DNA of 64,000 nt from Anastatus disparis (Eukaryota; Arthropoda; Insecta; Hymenoptera; Eupelmidae): contig JAFFSR010000221.1 in NCBI GenBank assembly GCA_017163975.1, forward strand, positions 6,634,001 to 6,698,000, written 5' to 3'. Every line of letters begins with the position of its first letter. Positions within the stretch are counted from its first letter, which is position 1. The notes under the pieces are model-generated. The model saw only the letters and a list, made by a program, of their open reading frames with translations, did not search any database and had not been told where the DNA came from. Below are positions 24,101-35,527 of the stretch, piece after piece. The position numbers and the translations under genes were made by a program.

Positions 24101-25979
24101 TACTTTATTATAATTACATTCATAATGAATGTATATAAAAATAAAAAATTTTGGTGAAGAATAATAAAGGAAGATAAAGTACAAGGAATCATCAGGATGA
24201 ACTACGATAGTTGGATATCTTCATTCAACTCGAGAAAGTTTTGAAAAGCTTTCTCTCGCTGGCTCGCTTTTATCGATATGTTGCACTTGAGAAAGACTAA
24301 GGTAAGTTGGCCCTTTTAGAAGTTTCTCCATGTTCATAAAGAAAGAGAATGCATGAAAGGAATGAGGATGCTCCGTTATTCTGTGCGCACATACGTTACA
24401 CGTAAATATGTTTTTCAACTTTTTTTTTTGCATGCTATTATATTTCCTTTGCAAACATACGTCGCATGTGTCCGCACATACTTTCTTCTGAATTTTTATG
24501 ATTTCCTTTTTCTAACTTCAATTACTTACTATTTAGAGAGTGACAAACAAATGGAAATGCTACTTAAAATACATCGTTCAATTTTTTTTATTTACAAATT
24601 TGAATTTTGGTATGACATTTCAACTAGTACGAATTTCTGCTCATTTACCTTATAATGTTTTAAAGATAGTTTTGGCATCGTGCTCGCAAGGTAAATGGCT
24701 GGTAAGTGAGTTTGGAACTTTTGGTGTGAATGTCAATTATAACAAGAGCCACACGTACAGCGATCATACTATTTCTAACAGCCATCATATCTAGAAATTC
24801 GTTGTTCACCTTGCACTCTTAGGGAAAAGAGAGATTAAACTTGCGCTGATCGTAGTTTAATACTGCACTAAAAAGTAATTTATAAAAACCATACTAAAAT
24901 ATCTGACTGAGAAACTTATACTTTATTATATTACTTATATAGCAGTTTCTATTTATTCTATGAAATCATACTAATTTTTCAAAAACTATGTTCGTTCAAT
25001 AATTTTCATTATATTTATGTATAGAATATATGTAAGTCGTATAATTTTCTATTTTTTGAAGCATAGTCTAGCACTTTAACATTTTAGCCTACTTCATATT
25101 AACATGTACCCTTATTTACTTCTTAACATGAAACATAAGCTACAGAAAACAAAGTTTTTCCAAAGAAAAGAGTCAGTGAACAAATGGCGTCTGAAATTTT
25201 TAATATGGCGAAGAACCAAGGAACTTCTTTTGTTAAAACTCTTCAAAGCTAAACATTACAGGTCAAAGCTTCAGCGCGCATACCTTTCTCTGTGTTTTTT
25301 CTTCTTGCTTCTTTTTTTTGCGTTGACATAAAAGTTCAGGTGTCTAGAGTTTGGCTTTTGCTAGCTTTTATTTTTTTTCATCAGGTTTATATCGCAAGCT
25401 ACAAAAGAAATAGAGTAACTTTTCAGGGAAATAAGATAACGCTTCTTTGATTATGTAATAAAAGTCGATAAAAAAAAAATGTGAATTCTATTTTAAAAAT
25501 TTATGTAAAGAAGTTGAAAACAAATGTACATAGATTTAGATAAAAAGAAGTTAGCAAGATTGAAGAGCATTTTAATACATTCCAATTGATATTTATTATT
25601 GATATTTATTAATTTTAACAATAAAATATTCTACTGAAAATTTTAAATTTGGTTTACTTTGAAAGCTTCGGATGACTATCGATTGCACATTTATGATTTG
25701 TTACTAATTTAACCAAAATAAATAACTTTCACTTACTAGACAGAATAAGAAACTGTTTTTTTATTAATTAAATTTCCTTTCCATTCATGTTTATACGCAT
25801 CAAATCTCATGAACTTTTATAAGACCTCTTTATGTTTCTAGTTACTAAAAGGTAACACATTAGTTTGTCGAGGTGAAACAATTAAATTCAAATTGGATTC
25901 GATTGCACGAAACTGCGAGTAACGAAGAGCATCGAAATTAGCTGTCGAGCGTGCAAGCGTATTTCTCTCCATACATAAG

Positions 25980-25982
<3 letters not shown>
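18191..25982. other. Long non-coding stretch
   Basis: Predominantly AT-rich with no supported gene. GC-richer patches occur at about 20210-20310, 20400-20500, 20580-20960, 22000-22210, 23560-23720 and 24230-24380. Interrupted TATATA runs lie near 23410-23455. Donor-like GTAAGT sites at 23227, 24302 and 24701 are not joined to convincing exons. From 18200 to 20200 and from 21000 to 22000 I see nothing beyond AT-rich sequence and homopolymers. Confidence 0.55.

Positions 25983-26042
<60 letters not shown>
25983..26042. repeat. (AT)30 microsatellite
   Basis: Sixty bases of uninterrupted AT dinucleotide, the longest perfect array in the window. It can extrude as a cruciform and is likely length-polymorphic. 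Confidence 0.97.
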
Positions 26043-26045
<3 letters not shown>

Positions 26046-27085
26046 ATTATTGGAAGTATTAGAATAGAGAATATCTTTGTTAATTAGCGACTCTAGAGTA
26101 GTGCTTCGTCGGCAGTCTGGGGTACCAGAAAAGCAAAGCTCGTAACTACGCATTGTCGCTTTAGCGAACCTATCATCATTATATTATTACGTTGGTTGCC
26201 AGATTAATTGAAATCGAAATTATTAATGGTGCAGTTATAAAGCGCTAGAGTATAAAAACTATGTTTATAGTTGAAAAATATTTTTACAGAAAATTAATTT
26301 AATATTTTACCACTAAGGAAATTAATTAAAATATCATTAACCTCTGAAATTGTATAGTATATTAAATTGTTCAGTATTTTTTGCTGTGTAGCTCTACTGA
26401 AAGCTCAAGTTATTTTGATTAGACTTAAATGTATAATTTCAAATTTTAATAAATCAAAAAGAAATTTATAAACATATTTCATCAGGTTTAGGTAAACAAG
26501 AATAGTTCGTTCTTCTTTGTCCAGAAAATTCTTCTCTTTTCTTTTTGTATTTTGCATTTTTTCCTCTTCAAGATTTTTCGATCAAGTTACAAATAAAAGA
26601 GTTTTGCGATCAATAACTCAATGGCAGTTAGAATTCAATTGAAACAAATAAAACGAGAAGTTGATGTTACATATATTACCCATTACGGATAATAACAAAG
26701 ATGTAAATATTAGCCACTGCAAATGGATTAAAATAAACAACTACAATAATGACCTCGGTTCTCAATAGACGATAATACGCAGTTATAGTTGGTAATGTAC
26801 TGATTGGCAATAACCATTATGAATATAAATATGGAGACAAAAATGGTTCATACAATAACCATTTGATGAATCTTGAATTTTCAGTATCACTCTATCAGAT
26901 TCATAAAGTCGTAGTTGTCAGAGACCTAGTCTGTATTATTTTCCAGAAGAGTAGATAGAGAAGGACCTTTTCTAATTCACAATGCAAAATTAAGTAAAAA
27001 AATCAAGATTTCGTGAGCCGTTTGGAACAAATAATGGAATATTCAGATTGAGTATTCAGATTATAAATTATTTAAATTCAATTGA
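26043..27085. other. Non-coding stretch
   Basis: AT-rich without supported genes. Near 26983-27015 is a short inverted match to the dispersed repeat at 2892 and 42953 (shared core AAAAAAATCAAGATTT). Confidence 0.55.
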
Positions 27086-27286
27086 GGTTGTTAGTGGCTC
27101 ACTCGGTAGAGCGATGGATTCATAATCTCGAGGACTCGAGTTCGAATCCCGCTCTCGGTGGCCGATTGATACAAGCACCACTGTATTCGATACATTTACT
27201 TTTTTCACAAATATACTGAAATAATCTCCGTCGCTAATTAGCATCGTGATGATAGCATAAATACAGCAACGTTAAATAAAAAAAAA
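27086..27286 (+). mobile_element. tRNA-derived SINE, copy 3
   Basis: A near-full-length + strand copy and the best reference for the family. The A box TGGCTCACTCGGTAGAGC is at 27095-27112, the CAT at the anticodon position is 27121-27123, and the B box GTTCGAATCC is at 27140-27149. The junction CGCTCTCGGTGGCCGATTGA leads into a body without tRNA similarity. The 3' end ATACAGCAACGTTAAAT is followed by an A-tail ending at 27286. The family length is about 200 bp. AATTGA occurs on both sides (27080-27085 and 27292-27297), a weak hint of a target-site duplication. Confidence 0.9.
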
Positions 27287-30200
27287 TTTTTAATTGATTT
27301 CGTTCAAAAATATTATTATTTTTTATAATTTTTAATTTTTATATTAAAATATGTAAAATAAATAATGCAAAGAACATTCTAATATATAACTGTTGTTAGA
27401 TTATATAAAATTGTATGAATTATAATACAAACAGATAATAATTTTGTGAAAATAAAATTATAAATTTTATAAAATTTGGCAAACTAAATTAATGTAATCA
27501 AATTTATTTCATGAGTTCTACTATTTCATGTACTATGTTATATGTCATACGCCTTGCATCAACAACTCTGATATACAACTTTTGTTTTCTACGTAGTTAA
27601 AGAAGTTTTGAGCAGTTGCAAGTAAAACTATATGTATCTTCTTCACTTTCTTGTATAATTTTGTTACATCCATAATCCTTATTTTTAGTATAAATAATAG
27701 TTGATACAAATATGATTATTATAAAAATTTTAAAAGTTTGATAACAATTCATATTGTTACTACAGCAAATATAATAATCAAATTTTATTTTTTTCATTAT
27801 TATTAATTTTCATTCACGTATTAAACATTTTACAATATTTAAAAGTGGTTATAATGAGTAAATTAAAATAAAATTGTTTTACAGTAATAAATATTGATTT
27901 TCATTATTGTTAAAAGTATTAATGAATCATACCCATATATATGATCTCTTTTATTAAAACAAAAATTATTTGAATCTACGATACAAGATTTTATATACAC
28001 TCTATTCAAGATACATAAATTTTATCGAATTTAAAGTCAGTCAACCGGAAAATCGACTCTTAAAGTAAAGTTAAAATATTATCTCTTATAAAAATGAACT
28101 ATTTTTTTGTATTATGAATATAGTTTCTTTCATTTTTTTCTTTAACTTTTCATCAATCTTTCAAAAACAACAAAATGACGATTTTCAACGACGCTCAAAC
28201 GTACAAGTTTTGCATTGGTTTTATGATTTACATCGTTCAAAGTTTCACTAGCAACTTGCGGAAACGCCAAAGTGAGTCAACATCGTTTGATGCACTGAGT
28301 TTGAAGAAACTTCTTAACTCCGTACGGAGTATGTAGAGTTTATTTTCTTAACGATACAAGGTAATATTGGAGTGAAAGAATATAGTTTCTTGTAGTCTTT
28401 TTCTTTTCAAATGTAAATTTAAGTCACGAAAATTTATTTAGACTTTTAAATATTTTTTAAATATTTTATGAATTATTTCAAGACTATATATTCAATGTTA
28501 CCTTGTTGCTACCTCGTTACACGAATTTTACACGAAAAATGCTTTTTTAAAAATCTATTATAAAATATCCTAAAAATACAATAAGCAATATATAGAGAGT
28601 ATTTTTACATAAATAAAATTATTATTCAAACAAAACAGTTAGTTTTAAGCCTAATCTTTCCTATTTCAATAAATACTATATGTACACAAAAACATGTTTC
28701 ATATATTATTTGCTTCGACATTGAGATATTCTTATAAAATTTTCCGAAAAATGTACTCCAGATTTAAATAATTTGATTACAAAATATTGAAGGCATTGGA
28801 ATTTACTTTTTATAAACACAACATTTACAGTTTTAATAAGATAAGCAATTCTAATTGGTAACTTGTTGGACTTATAGTCAAGCTGACAGACTTTTATTAC
28901 GATACTCGCTTAATTAAAGTACTTGATTATAAGTAAATTTTCTTAATAAATTAATTCGTACAGATCTAAATGTGTATGTATATAACTTTCATATGAAATT
29001 AACTTTCCCGAGAAAGTGGAGCAGGATTTCAGGATGCCACGTTGTCAAACTGACAGTGTTCTCTCTTCATCTCTTATTTTTCCCCTCACTTTATCTCTGC
29101 TAGCATAATATTTGTTTTTTAATATTTTCGCAAATCATTAAAATAAATGTTTATTTACTCAAACTAGAAAACATGACAATTTACATATCATTACAGATTG
29201 TAAAAATAAATGCCTAGATATTAACGATATTTGAAAATCGTGCATATTAATGTGCAAATATTATGATTCATGTGTAAAAAAATACGAACAAAAATTAATA
29301 AAATAAAAAGTCAACATTTGCAATTGTTTTTTATGTGTAATATGAAAAGAACTTAATTTTCTTGTTTTGTATTTAAAGGTAGAAAATTTTGTTATCCTAA
29401 AGATAAATCTATAGAAGATGTCGAATTAAGAACTTCCGTATTTGACAATAATGCGCACAACTTGAATATTTGAAAACTATTTTAATGTACATGTACCACT
29501 GCAATATACTGTAATACGCTTATTAATTATGCTATACGGTGCATAGAATTATTCAATTTAGTTAAGCTCACTTATTGGAAAAAATAATACACGAAACTCA
29601 TGATCGAAACAGATGATTTTCATAAAGGATTATTACATCTACAAGGATCATCGGTTTAATGTATTTATATCATAATGTACTATTTTAGTAGTCCCTTGCT
29701 ATATGGTCGGTTTCATATTAGAATTTCAATTTATTATTATTAGTCAACTATTTAAGATAAATATATCAACGACTTTGTTATTGCGCAAAAAAGAATATAA
29801 GTTTCTTCAATTTCTTAATCTGTTAAAAAATATTTAGTTATTAATTCCGATGTTAAATTCATACTGCCATTGTGTGGAATAATAATTTAAATTTTCAATT
29901 TCAATATTCAATCGTATATACACGTATACACTTTCAAAGAAATTCATGTAAGATATTATCAGTCGATAAAAATACAATGTAAAATAAAAATCTATCCTTG
30001 TAACATAATATGTGAGCAGACACATTTTCATATATCTTTTGCATATAAAGTCAAAGGATTTACTACTTTGAAAATGCATATATCTTATAAAATTTTTCTT
30101 CTCTCTGTAATATTTCAATATTTTCGAAGCGATTAAATTCAATCGATCGTATTAATCGATTATCAGTCCATCATGAAGACAAAGTTCTTAAGAAGCTAAA

Positions 30201-31837
30201 GTTTGCCACATCAAATACTCCTCGAGGAATCATTCATTTGACTTGAGCGGCAATACTATGGGGTACATTCCATAGTGGTACACATCACAAATCCTCATAA
30301 GATAAGCGATAATTTAGGAATTACGAATGTCTGGAATGCTCTTTAGGGAGGCCACGTTGTTATATCAGCGAGGATAGTAAAACGGTATAATAAAGGCAAG
30401 GATGAAAAGAGAGTCTAGAAGCGAACACAAGACAGGAATGCCTTTTAAAGTCCAATAAGGAATCGAATATATGAGAGCTATATAATACGTCTGGAATAAC
30501 TGGTACAATTCAGGGAAGATTGCGAGAGAGGATTCCTCTATCTTCTTGAACTCTTGTAGAGATGAAATATACAAACTTTATATCATATTACATCTAAACT
30601 ATAATGATTAAGCTATTTTTATGAAATCTGTTTAGTCGTCCATTTATTATCATCAATATTGTGTGCTTTTGTCAAAAGATAATGTAGTAAATGTAATGAC
30701 ACATTAATTTAATAAAAGAGTAACTTTATTAGATTTTCCATAAAAAATTTTACTACATTGTTATTTAAGGTCTTTATTAAGAATTTATCTATTAAGTTGA
30801 AAATTCTAAATAATCCATTTTACATAAAGAATCAAATTATAACATTAAAAATATTAAAAAGTACACTATATTGTCGATGTCTTAAATTAATATGAAAGAA
30901 ATTTTAATAACACATTTATTTTTACAAAGTGAGTTTGCTATTGCTATCATTCGATGTTTATATTACATCGCTTGTTTTCGCAGTACATCATATGTAAAGT
31001 AAAACATTTAAAAAAAGTACTCTTTTCTCAGGTTCTGTACCATTTGCAAAAAAAAAAGACCAGAAGAGCGTTATTTTTATAAAGCAAAATCTTTTTTTCA
31101 TGAGACCATCAGCCACGAAAACCGTAGAAGCTTACAAAAATTTCCCCTTTCCGTTCTACTTTTTTCGTTTTTTCCTTTTTTTTTCTTATCTACCATTCCC
31201 TTTATTCAGAAGGTAATCTTGTCAGAATAGGTTGAAGTTGCATGGCCAGCTTCCACTTTCATTATGTGTAACACGCAACATCTCAAGCCTTATGAATAAG
31301 CGATTTTCCGCCGACACGCAAATGTTCTATGATATTCAGTCCGAAGGGGACAGAAACAACACACGCGAGTATACTCTTAATCTGCACATATGTGCCGAGA
31401 TACAAGAAAAGGAAATCAACTCCTTTCGCCAATATTTCCGTCATAAGATCGTTTATATAACTTAGCTAGGGTAACTACAGTTTAATCGACAACTTCTGCT
31501 CTTTCATTCTCGTCTTTCTCTTACTCTTTCTCGCACATTTTCTTACTTCTTGATTCTCTTGGGAACGTTAAACCAAAATTTATGAAGCACATCGTATATG
31601 GTTCAGAGAACATGATTATATATTTTTATGTAATAACTGTTACTTATACTTATTTTCACTTCTATAAAAAAATTTTATTTTTCAATAGATTTATTCAAAA
31701 TTTTAAATTATAAATATATAGCTAATAAGTAAATTTTTCATTTAATAAACGCGTTATACAACGTAATTGTATTATGTGCATAAAGTAAAAGTCTCGCTCG
31801 TTGTTTCTGGTCGTTCATTTATATCCCAGGCCGTGGT
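27287..31837. other. Long non-coding stretch with minor patches
   Basis: No gene is supported. GC-richer patches lie at about 28180-28340 (with the perfect 12-bp palindrome CTCCGTACGGAG near 28319), 29005-29100, 30200-30560 and 31230-31480. An inverted pair, ACTATGG and CCATAGT, lies near 30255-30276. The frame from the ATG at 31292 to 31465 (57 codons) is less repetitive than most but has no recognised homology. The remainder is AT-rich. Confidence 0.5.
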
Positions 31838-31925
31838 GGTCGTGTACGGGCTCACCACAGGAAAACGAAGTTGCACGTGCAGCATCATACTGCGCGGTAC
31901 ACTGCTGTGAGCCCGTACTTACACC
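31838..31925 (+). ncRNA. Stable hairpin, candidate microRNA precursor
   Basis: GTACGGGCTCAC at 31844-31855 is the perfect reverse complement of GTGAGCCCGTAC at 31907-31918. GGT...ACC pairing extends the stem outward to about 31838 and 31925. Inside, after an internal loop, CGTGCAG (31876-31882) pairs with CTGCGCG (31890-31896, one G-U) around the 7-base loop CATCATA. The total of about 88 nt, the long base stem and the small apical loop match animal pre-microRNA size. I do not recognise either arm as a known mature microRNA, and the large internal loop is unusual for one. It could instead be another structured RNA, or a foldback repeat on either strand. Confidence 0.35.
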
Positions 31926-31978
31926 AAGTAGGTAATAGGTAATATTGCTTGCAAGTTTGTATATAACCATGTGTATAT

Positions 31979-31995
31979 ATATATACATATACTAC
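31979..31995. repeat. Short AT-rich run near GC-richer DNA
   Basis: A TATATATATACATATA run just downstream of the candidate hairpin, followed by a more balanced patch to about 32110. It may simply be a small microsatellite. Confidence 0.5.
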
Positions 31996-32704
31996 ACATT
32001 CACGTGACTTACTTCTTTCGTTCAACGCTTAATGGCTGCTCTTTCTGCACTTGAAACGCCATGGCTAATTGAATCGCCACCTCATGCCGCACTTATTTCT
32101 CTTTCTATTGCTTTCTTATAGCTTTTTTGTTTTTTATTATGTAATTTAAAATTTACGACGATGTATATACGCGCGTGTGTAGATGTACATAATTTGCCAC
32201 ATGTTTCTGACATACTGAAGAATTTATTTATATTCCCCTGATTAAAGATGAATTATATTATCGACAACAAGTTTAGGATCGAAAATTATTTTTTCATCCA
32301 CGTATTCGTGAAACACATACTTTTTGGGCACGTGTATGAAAAATATATTTTAAGAGATTAGGAATTAAAAAGTCATGACTTTCGAAACTTTCTGTAAATG
32401 TGAATGTGTGCACACGAGCAAAGGTTGCATGTGTCAGTATACAAGTTCTTGCGTATGCACGCACGCTGCTATCCGAAGATGTGTGCGACTGTGCATATTG
32501 ATTATTTCGAAATCTAGCACGTTTTTCACTTTCAAAAGAAATTGATTTATTCGATTTTCATAAATTTCTTTATTAATGAAATTCAAGCACAAAGACATCT
32601 TTACTATTCGTAAATGTAGATTTTACGTATGATTTTCACTAATAATAAATATAAAAAAATTAAATTTAAATATAATGTTATGCAAAAAATACTTTTAGCA
32701 CTGC

Positions 32705-32758
32705 ATTAATACTAATATTTAGAAAAGAAAAGTTTTGTTTTTAAATATTAGTATTAAT
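32705..32758. repeat. 54-bp near-perfect AT-rich palindrome
   Basis: ATTAATACTAATATTTA at 32705-32721 is exactly complementary to 32742-32758, a 17-bp perfect stem. The 20-base interior also pairs almost completely (AAAAGAAAA against TTTTGTTTT). It ends ten bases before the candidate start codon at 32769. If transcribed it would make a hairpin in a 5' leader. It could equally be a small foldback element. Confidence 0.85.
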
Positions 32759-32768
32759 CTTGGCAAAA

Positions 32769-32835
32769 ATGATTAGCCCATTTTTTCCATTGTTGAGTTT
32801 TAGTGCTTTATTTTCTCTTCACGTTTTTATTCAAG
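32769..32835 (+). CDS. Candidate signal-peptide first coding exon
   Basis: An ATG at 32769 lies in the favourable insect start context CAAAATG. The 22 complete codons begin MISPFF and are rich in Phe, Leu, Ser and Ile, as in a cleavable signal peptide or signal anchor. The exon would end at 32835, where TTCAAG|GTAAGG is a strong donor match, leaving phase 1. This fits the common design of a secreted or membrane protein whose first intron follows the signal peptide. The only candidate partner exon seen starts at 63960 and is in the right phase. Against this, T-rich DNA readily encodes hydrophobic residues by chance. If the donor is not used, the frame runs on to a stop at 32960. The gene family is not recognisable. 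Confidence 0.3.
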
Positions 32836-34499
32836 GTAAGGTGATCGCTTTGAAACTCATCCCAGCGTGTCTTCTCTTACTTATTCTGTCTCTCCCTCTC
32901 TCTCTCTCAGTGACTATCACTCTGTATAGCAGCAATAGCATCAGCTGTATTCAAAGTTAGAAAGACATGATGCGTATAATGTATGCATAAAGGAGGTCGA
33001 GACAGACACGAACGTATATATCGTTTTGCTTTACAAGTCAAGTAAACATACACACACACACACACGTACACACATGTACATAATACCGAGACTGTAGGAT
33101 CTTGCTTCAGACATGCCCTTTGCTTCTAATTCGCACTAGCAAGTAATAGGCGCACTGCCCTGCACTGCGGCATGTGTTGCAGTTTATTTCAGGAAATCGC
33201 TCGATAACGGGCAGATATCTCGTTAAGGTTAACGAGTTGTCTGCACGAGCTTCAGCATATAGACAGAGAAATGTTGAAAAAAAAAAAAGGATGCTTCATC
33301 GCGCAAAAAGTACATGTATACAAGAGATTCGTGGTTTTACATTAAAAGAACTTTAAACTCGAAAAAAAAAATTATTATCTGCATACTTGTGAGAGATTTT
33401 AATGGTTTTTTAAATATTTTAATTATTTTAAAGTTTTATGATTTTCAAATGACAATTTTTTTAAAAGTTTAGTTTGAATTTTACTAAATTAAATTCAAAC
33501 TTTTAATTACCAAGTATCTCGAATAGTTTTATTTAACAAACGTTAAATTTTTAAATTGAAAAATAATATTAAAAATGAAAATTTTATCCATTAAACTTTC
33601 TAATTTTAGAAAATTCTCTACCATTTAGAATATAATAAGTATGTTAAATTTAATCATAAAAGCATTTGAAAATAACAATGAAGCATAAAAGATAAAAGTA
33701 ATTGGTTGTTAAAGCAAGATTATATTGTACATATACACCATAGATTTTCGCATTTTTTGGTACAAATTTGTTAATTTTGTCTTTCCAGCGCAACGTGAAA
33801 TCAGGTAAAATAGATTAGATTTACGTTAATTAGCTTTTAACCAAAATATAATAATGAAGAAACGTAGTTTATTGCATTTTCAATGTGTTGTAGAATCGTA
33901 AAATCAATATTGTATATTCGTTGTATGTTAATTTTATTCGCTACTTTTTTTTAATACGAGCTTAATGGAATAAATAATCAACAGTTTATGTTACAAAAAA
34001 AGTTTTTTGTTTATGAATGAAAATATGAATTAATGATAAAATGATAATTAATTTGTGAACGGCATAATTGAAAAAGTAGTGCTTAAATTATTAATCAAGA
34101 CATCAATCATCAGAGTGCATCAATCATCAAAACTACAGTATATTATTTGTATTAAGACACTATAAACATGATAATGGAATAAAAAAAAAGTAATACGTTT
34201 CTTATAATAAAGACCGATCTCTATCTTTAATTATTTAGTTGCAATAAGCAAACTATTATTGTAAATATTACTGTATTTTTTAAAGTTAAGATGAATCAAC
34301 AATATGCACAAAAATTATTAAAGTTTACAATGAAAATTAATACAATTATGGTAAATATTTTGCATTAATATTTCTCTTTTTGTATTGAAATAAATATTGC
34401 GGTATTTCTCAATAAAAAAAAATAACTTTGCGGTATTTACGGATATTTATTTGAATTTCCAGTTTTTACAAAAATATAAAAATAAAAAGATTATTAATA
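32836..34499. other. Non-coding stretch, possible start of a long intron
   Basis: Contains a CT-rich patch at about 32870-32910, a (CA)n run at 33049-33065, and a GC-richer patch at about 33090-33260. From 33360 to 34500 it is AT-rich with nothing recognised. If the exon at 32769 is real, this is intron sequence. Confidence 0.5.
33049..33065. repeat. (CA)n microsatellite
   Basis: A short CA-dinucleotide run with degenerate CA/TA repeats on both sides, extending to about 33080. Confidence 0.85.
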
Positions 34500-34573
34500 G
34501 AGGTTATTTATGATTGACTTACAGAATTTTAGTAAGACAAAGGTAAAGAATTTTCAGTAGTAATCGTAATATT
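34500..34573 (+). repeat. Local direct repeat, copy 1
   Basis: About 70 bases match 35385-35455 in the same orientation. They share GTTATTTATGATTGACTT at one end and AGGTAAAGAATTTTCAGTA towards the other. The copies are about 885 bases apart. The sequence between does not look like a retroelement and has no coding frame. A local duplication or two copies of an interspersed repeat are both possible. Confidence 0.7.
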
Positions 34574-35384
34574 AAAAAGTCAAGTGTTAAAAATAGATTA
34601 TTAACACATTTATTGTAAAAAGACTAAACAAACAAAAGCATAACTAAATACATTTAGATATATAGAACACAATACAATCATTTCCAATAAAAGATAAAGC
34701 TTTACATACTGAATCTTTATTATATAATTCATTAGTGCAACAAATCATGTGTTTGTTCTTTGTCTCCACTCAATGCGCGTGAACATATTTATTAAATCTT
34801 TGTTGAATTCTATAATTCACACATTTAAAATATGTATACGCTTTCGTTATATTGAAATATATAATGCATTTGAAACTCAAACAATTTTATTATTTTTACA
34901 ACATGAGCAGATACCTTACTCATATTTACATTCATTTTGTATAATTGATTTTATTATAATTGTTTTTATGCGCACGAACATCTACACATATTTTAAAATA
35001 AAGAGATTTATTATTATTGGTTCGCTATCTCGGTTTATATAACTGAAAAGTTGTTCAGTAACCTAGTTACCATGAAAGATGATTTGTTTAGCGAGTGCAA
35101 AAGAAACTTAAGGTCTTGTCTTCAAAATCTTTTTAAAAGTTTGAATCAAACACAAGTAGGTTTTTGTTTTTCATTCAAAATTTTATTTCCACCAGTGTAT
35201 TGTTTGTTCAGCTACTTAGAAATAAAAAGTTTTCTTCATTGAAAAAATTGGAGAAAAGTCGAAGAAAGGACGTTAAAATATGTTAAATTTATCTATTTAA
35301 CAACTAAATATTTAATAAACTCAGCAATATTTATGAAATTTTCACAATTGAAAAACTAAGTTTTTATAATAAACATTAGTGACG

Positions 35385-35455
35385 ATGTTATTTATGATTG
35401 ACTTGAAGGATTTTAATACGAGAAAGGTAAAGAATTTTCAGTAATAATTATAATG
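35385..35455 (+). repeat. Local direct repeat, copy 2
   Basis: Second copy of the repeat at 34500-34573, diverged at several positions in its middle part (GAAGGATTTTAATACGAGA against CAGAATTTTAGTAAGACA). Upstream, both share AGTTTTTA followed by different AT-rich sequence. Confidence 0.7.
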
Positions 35456-35458
35456 TTT

Positions 35459-35527
35459 GGTCAGCCACGTACAAACTGTAAGCGTCTGACCTTTTCAGTT
35501 ACTGTTCTGTTACTGTTCTGTTCTGTT
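35459..35527 (+). repeat. Small hairpin followed by a short tandem repeat
   Basis: GGTCAG (35459-35464) pairs with CTGACC (35486-35491). Directly afterwards the unit TTACTGTTCTG occurs twice, followed by a partial TTCTG copy, at about 35499-35525. The patch is more balanced in composition than its surroundings. It matches nothing I know. Confidence 0.6.

Noticed and set aside
24302..24709. Donor-like GTAAGT sites at 24302 and 24701
   Set aside because: Neither ends a convincing exon and no partner acceptor with coding sequence was found. Such hexamers are expected by chance in AT-rich DNA of this length.
27086..27160. A true tRNA gene
   Set aside because: The A and B boxes are good but the acceptor and anticodon stems do not pair. 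The same head is followed by the same non-tRNA body in five copies, so it is a SINE.
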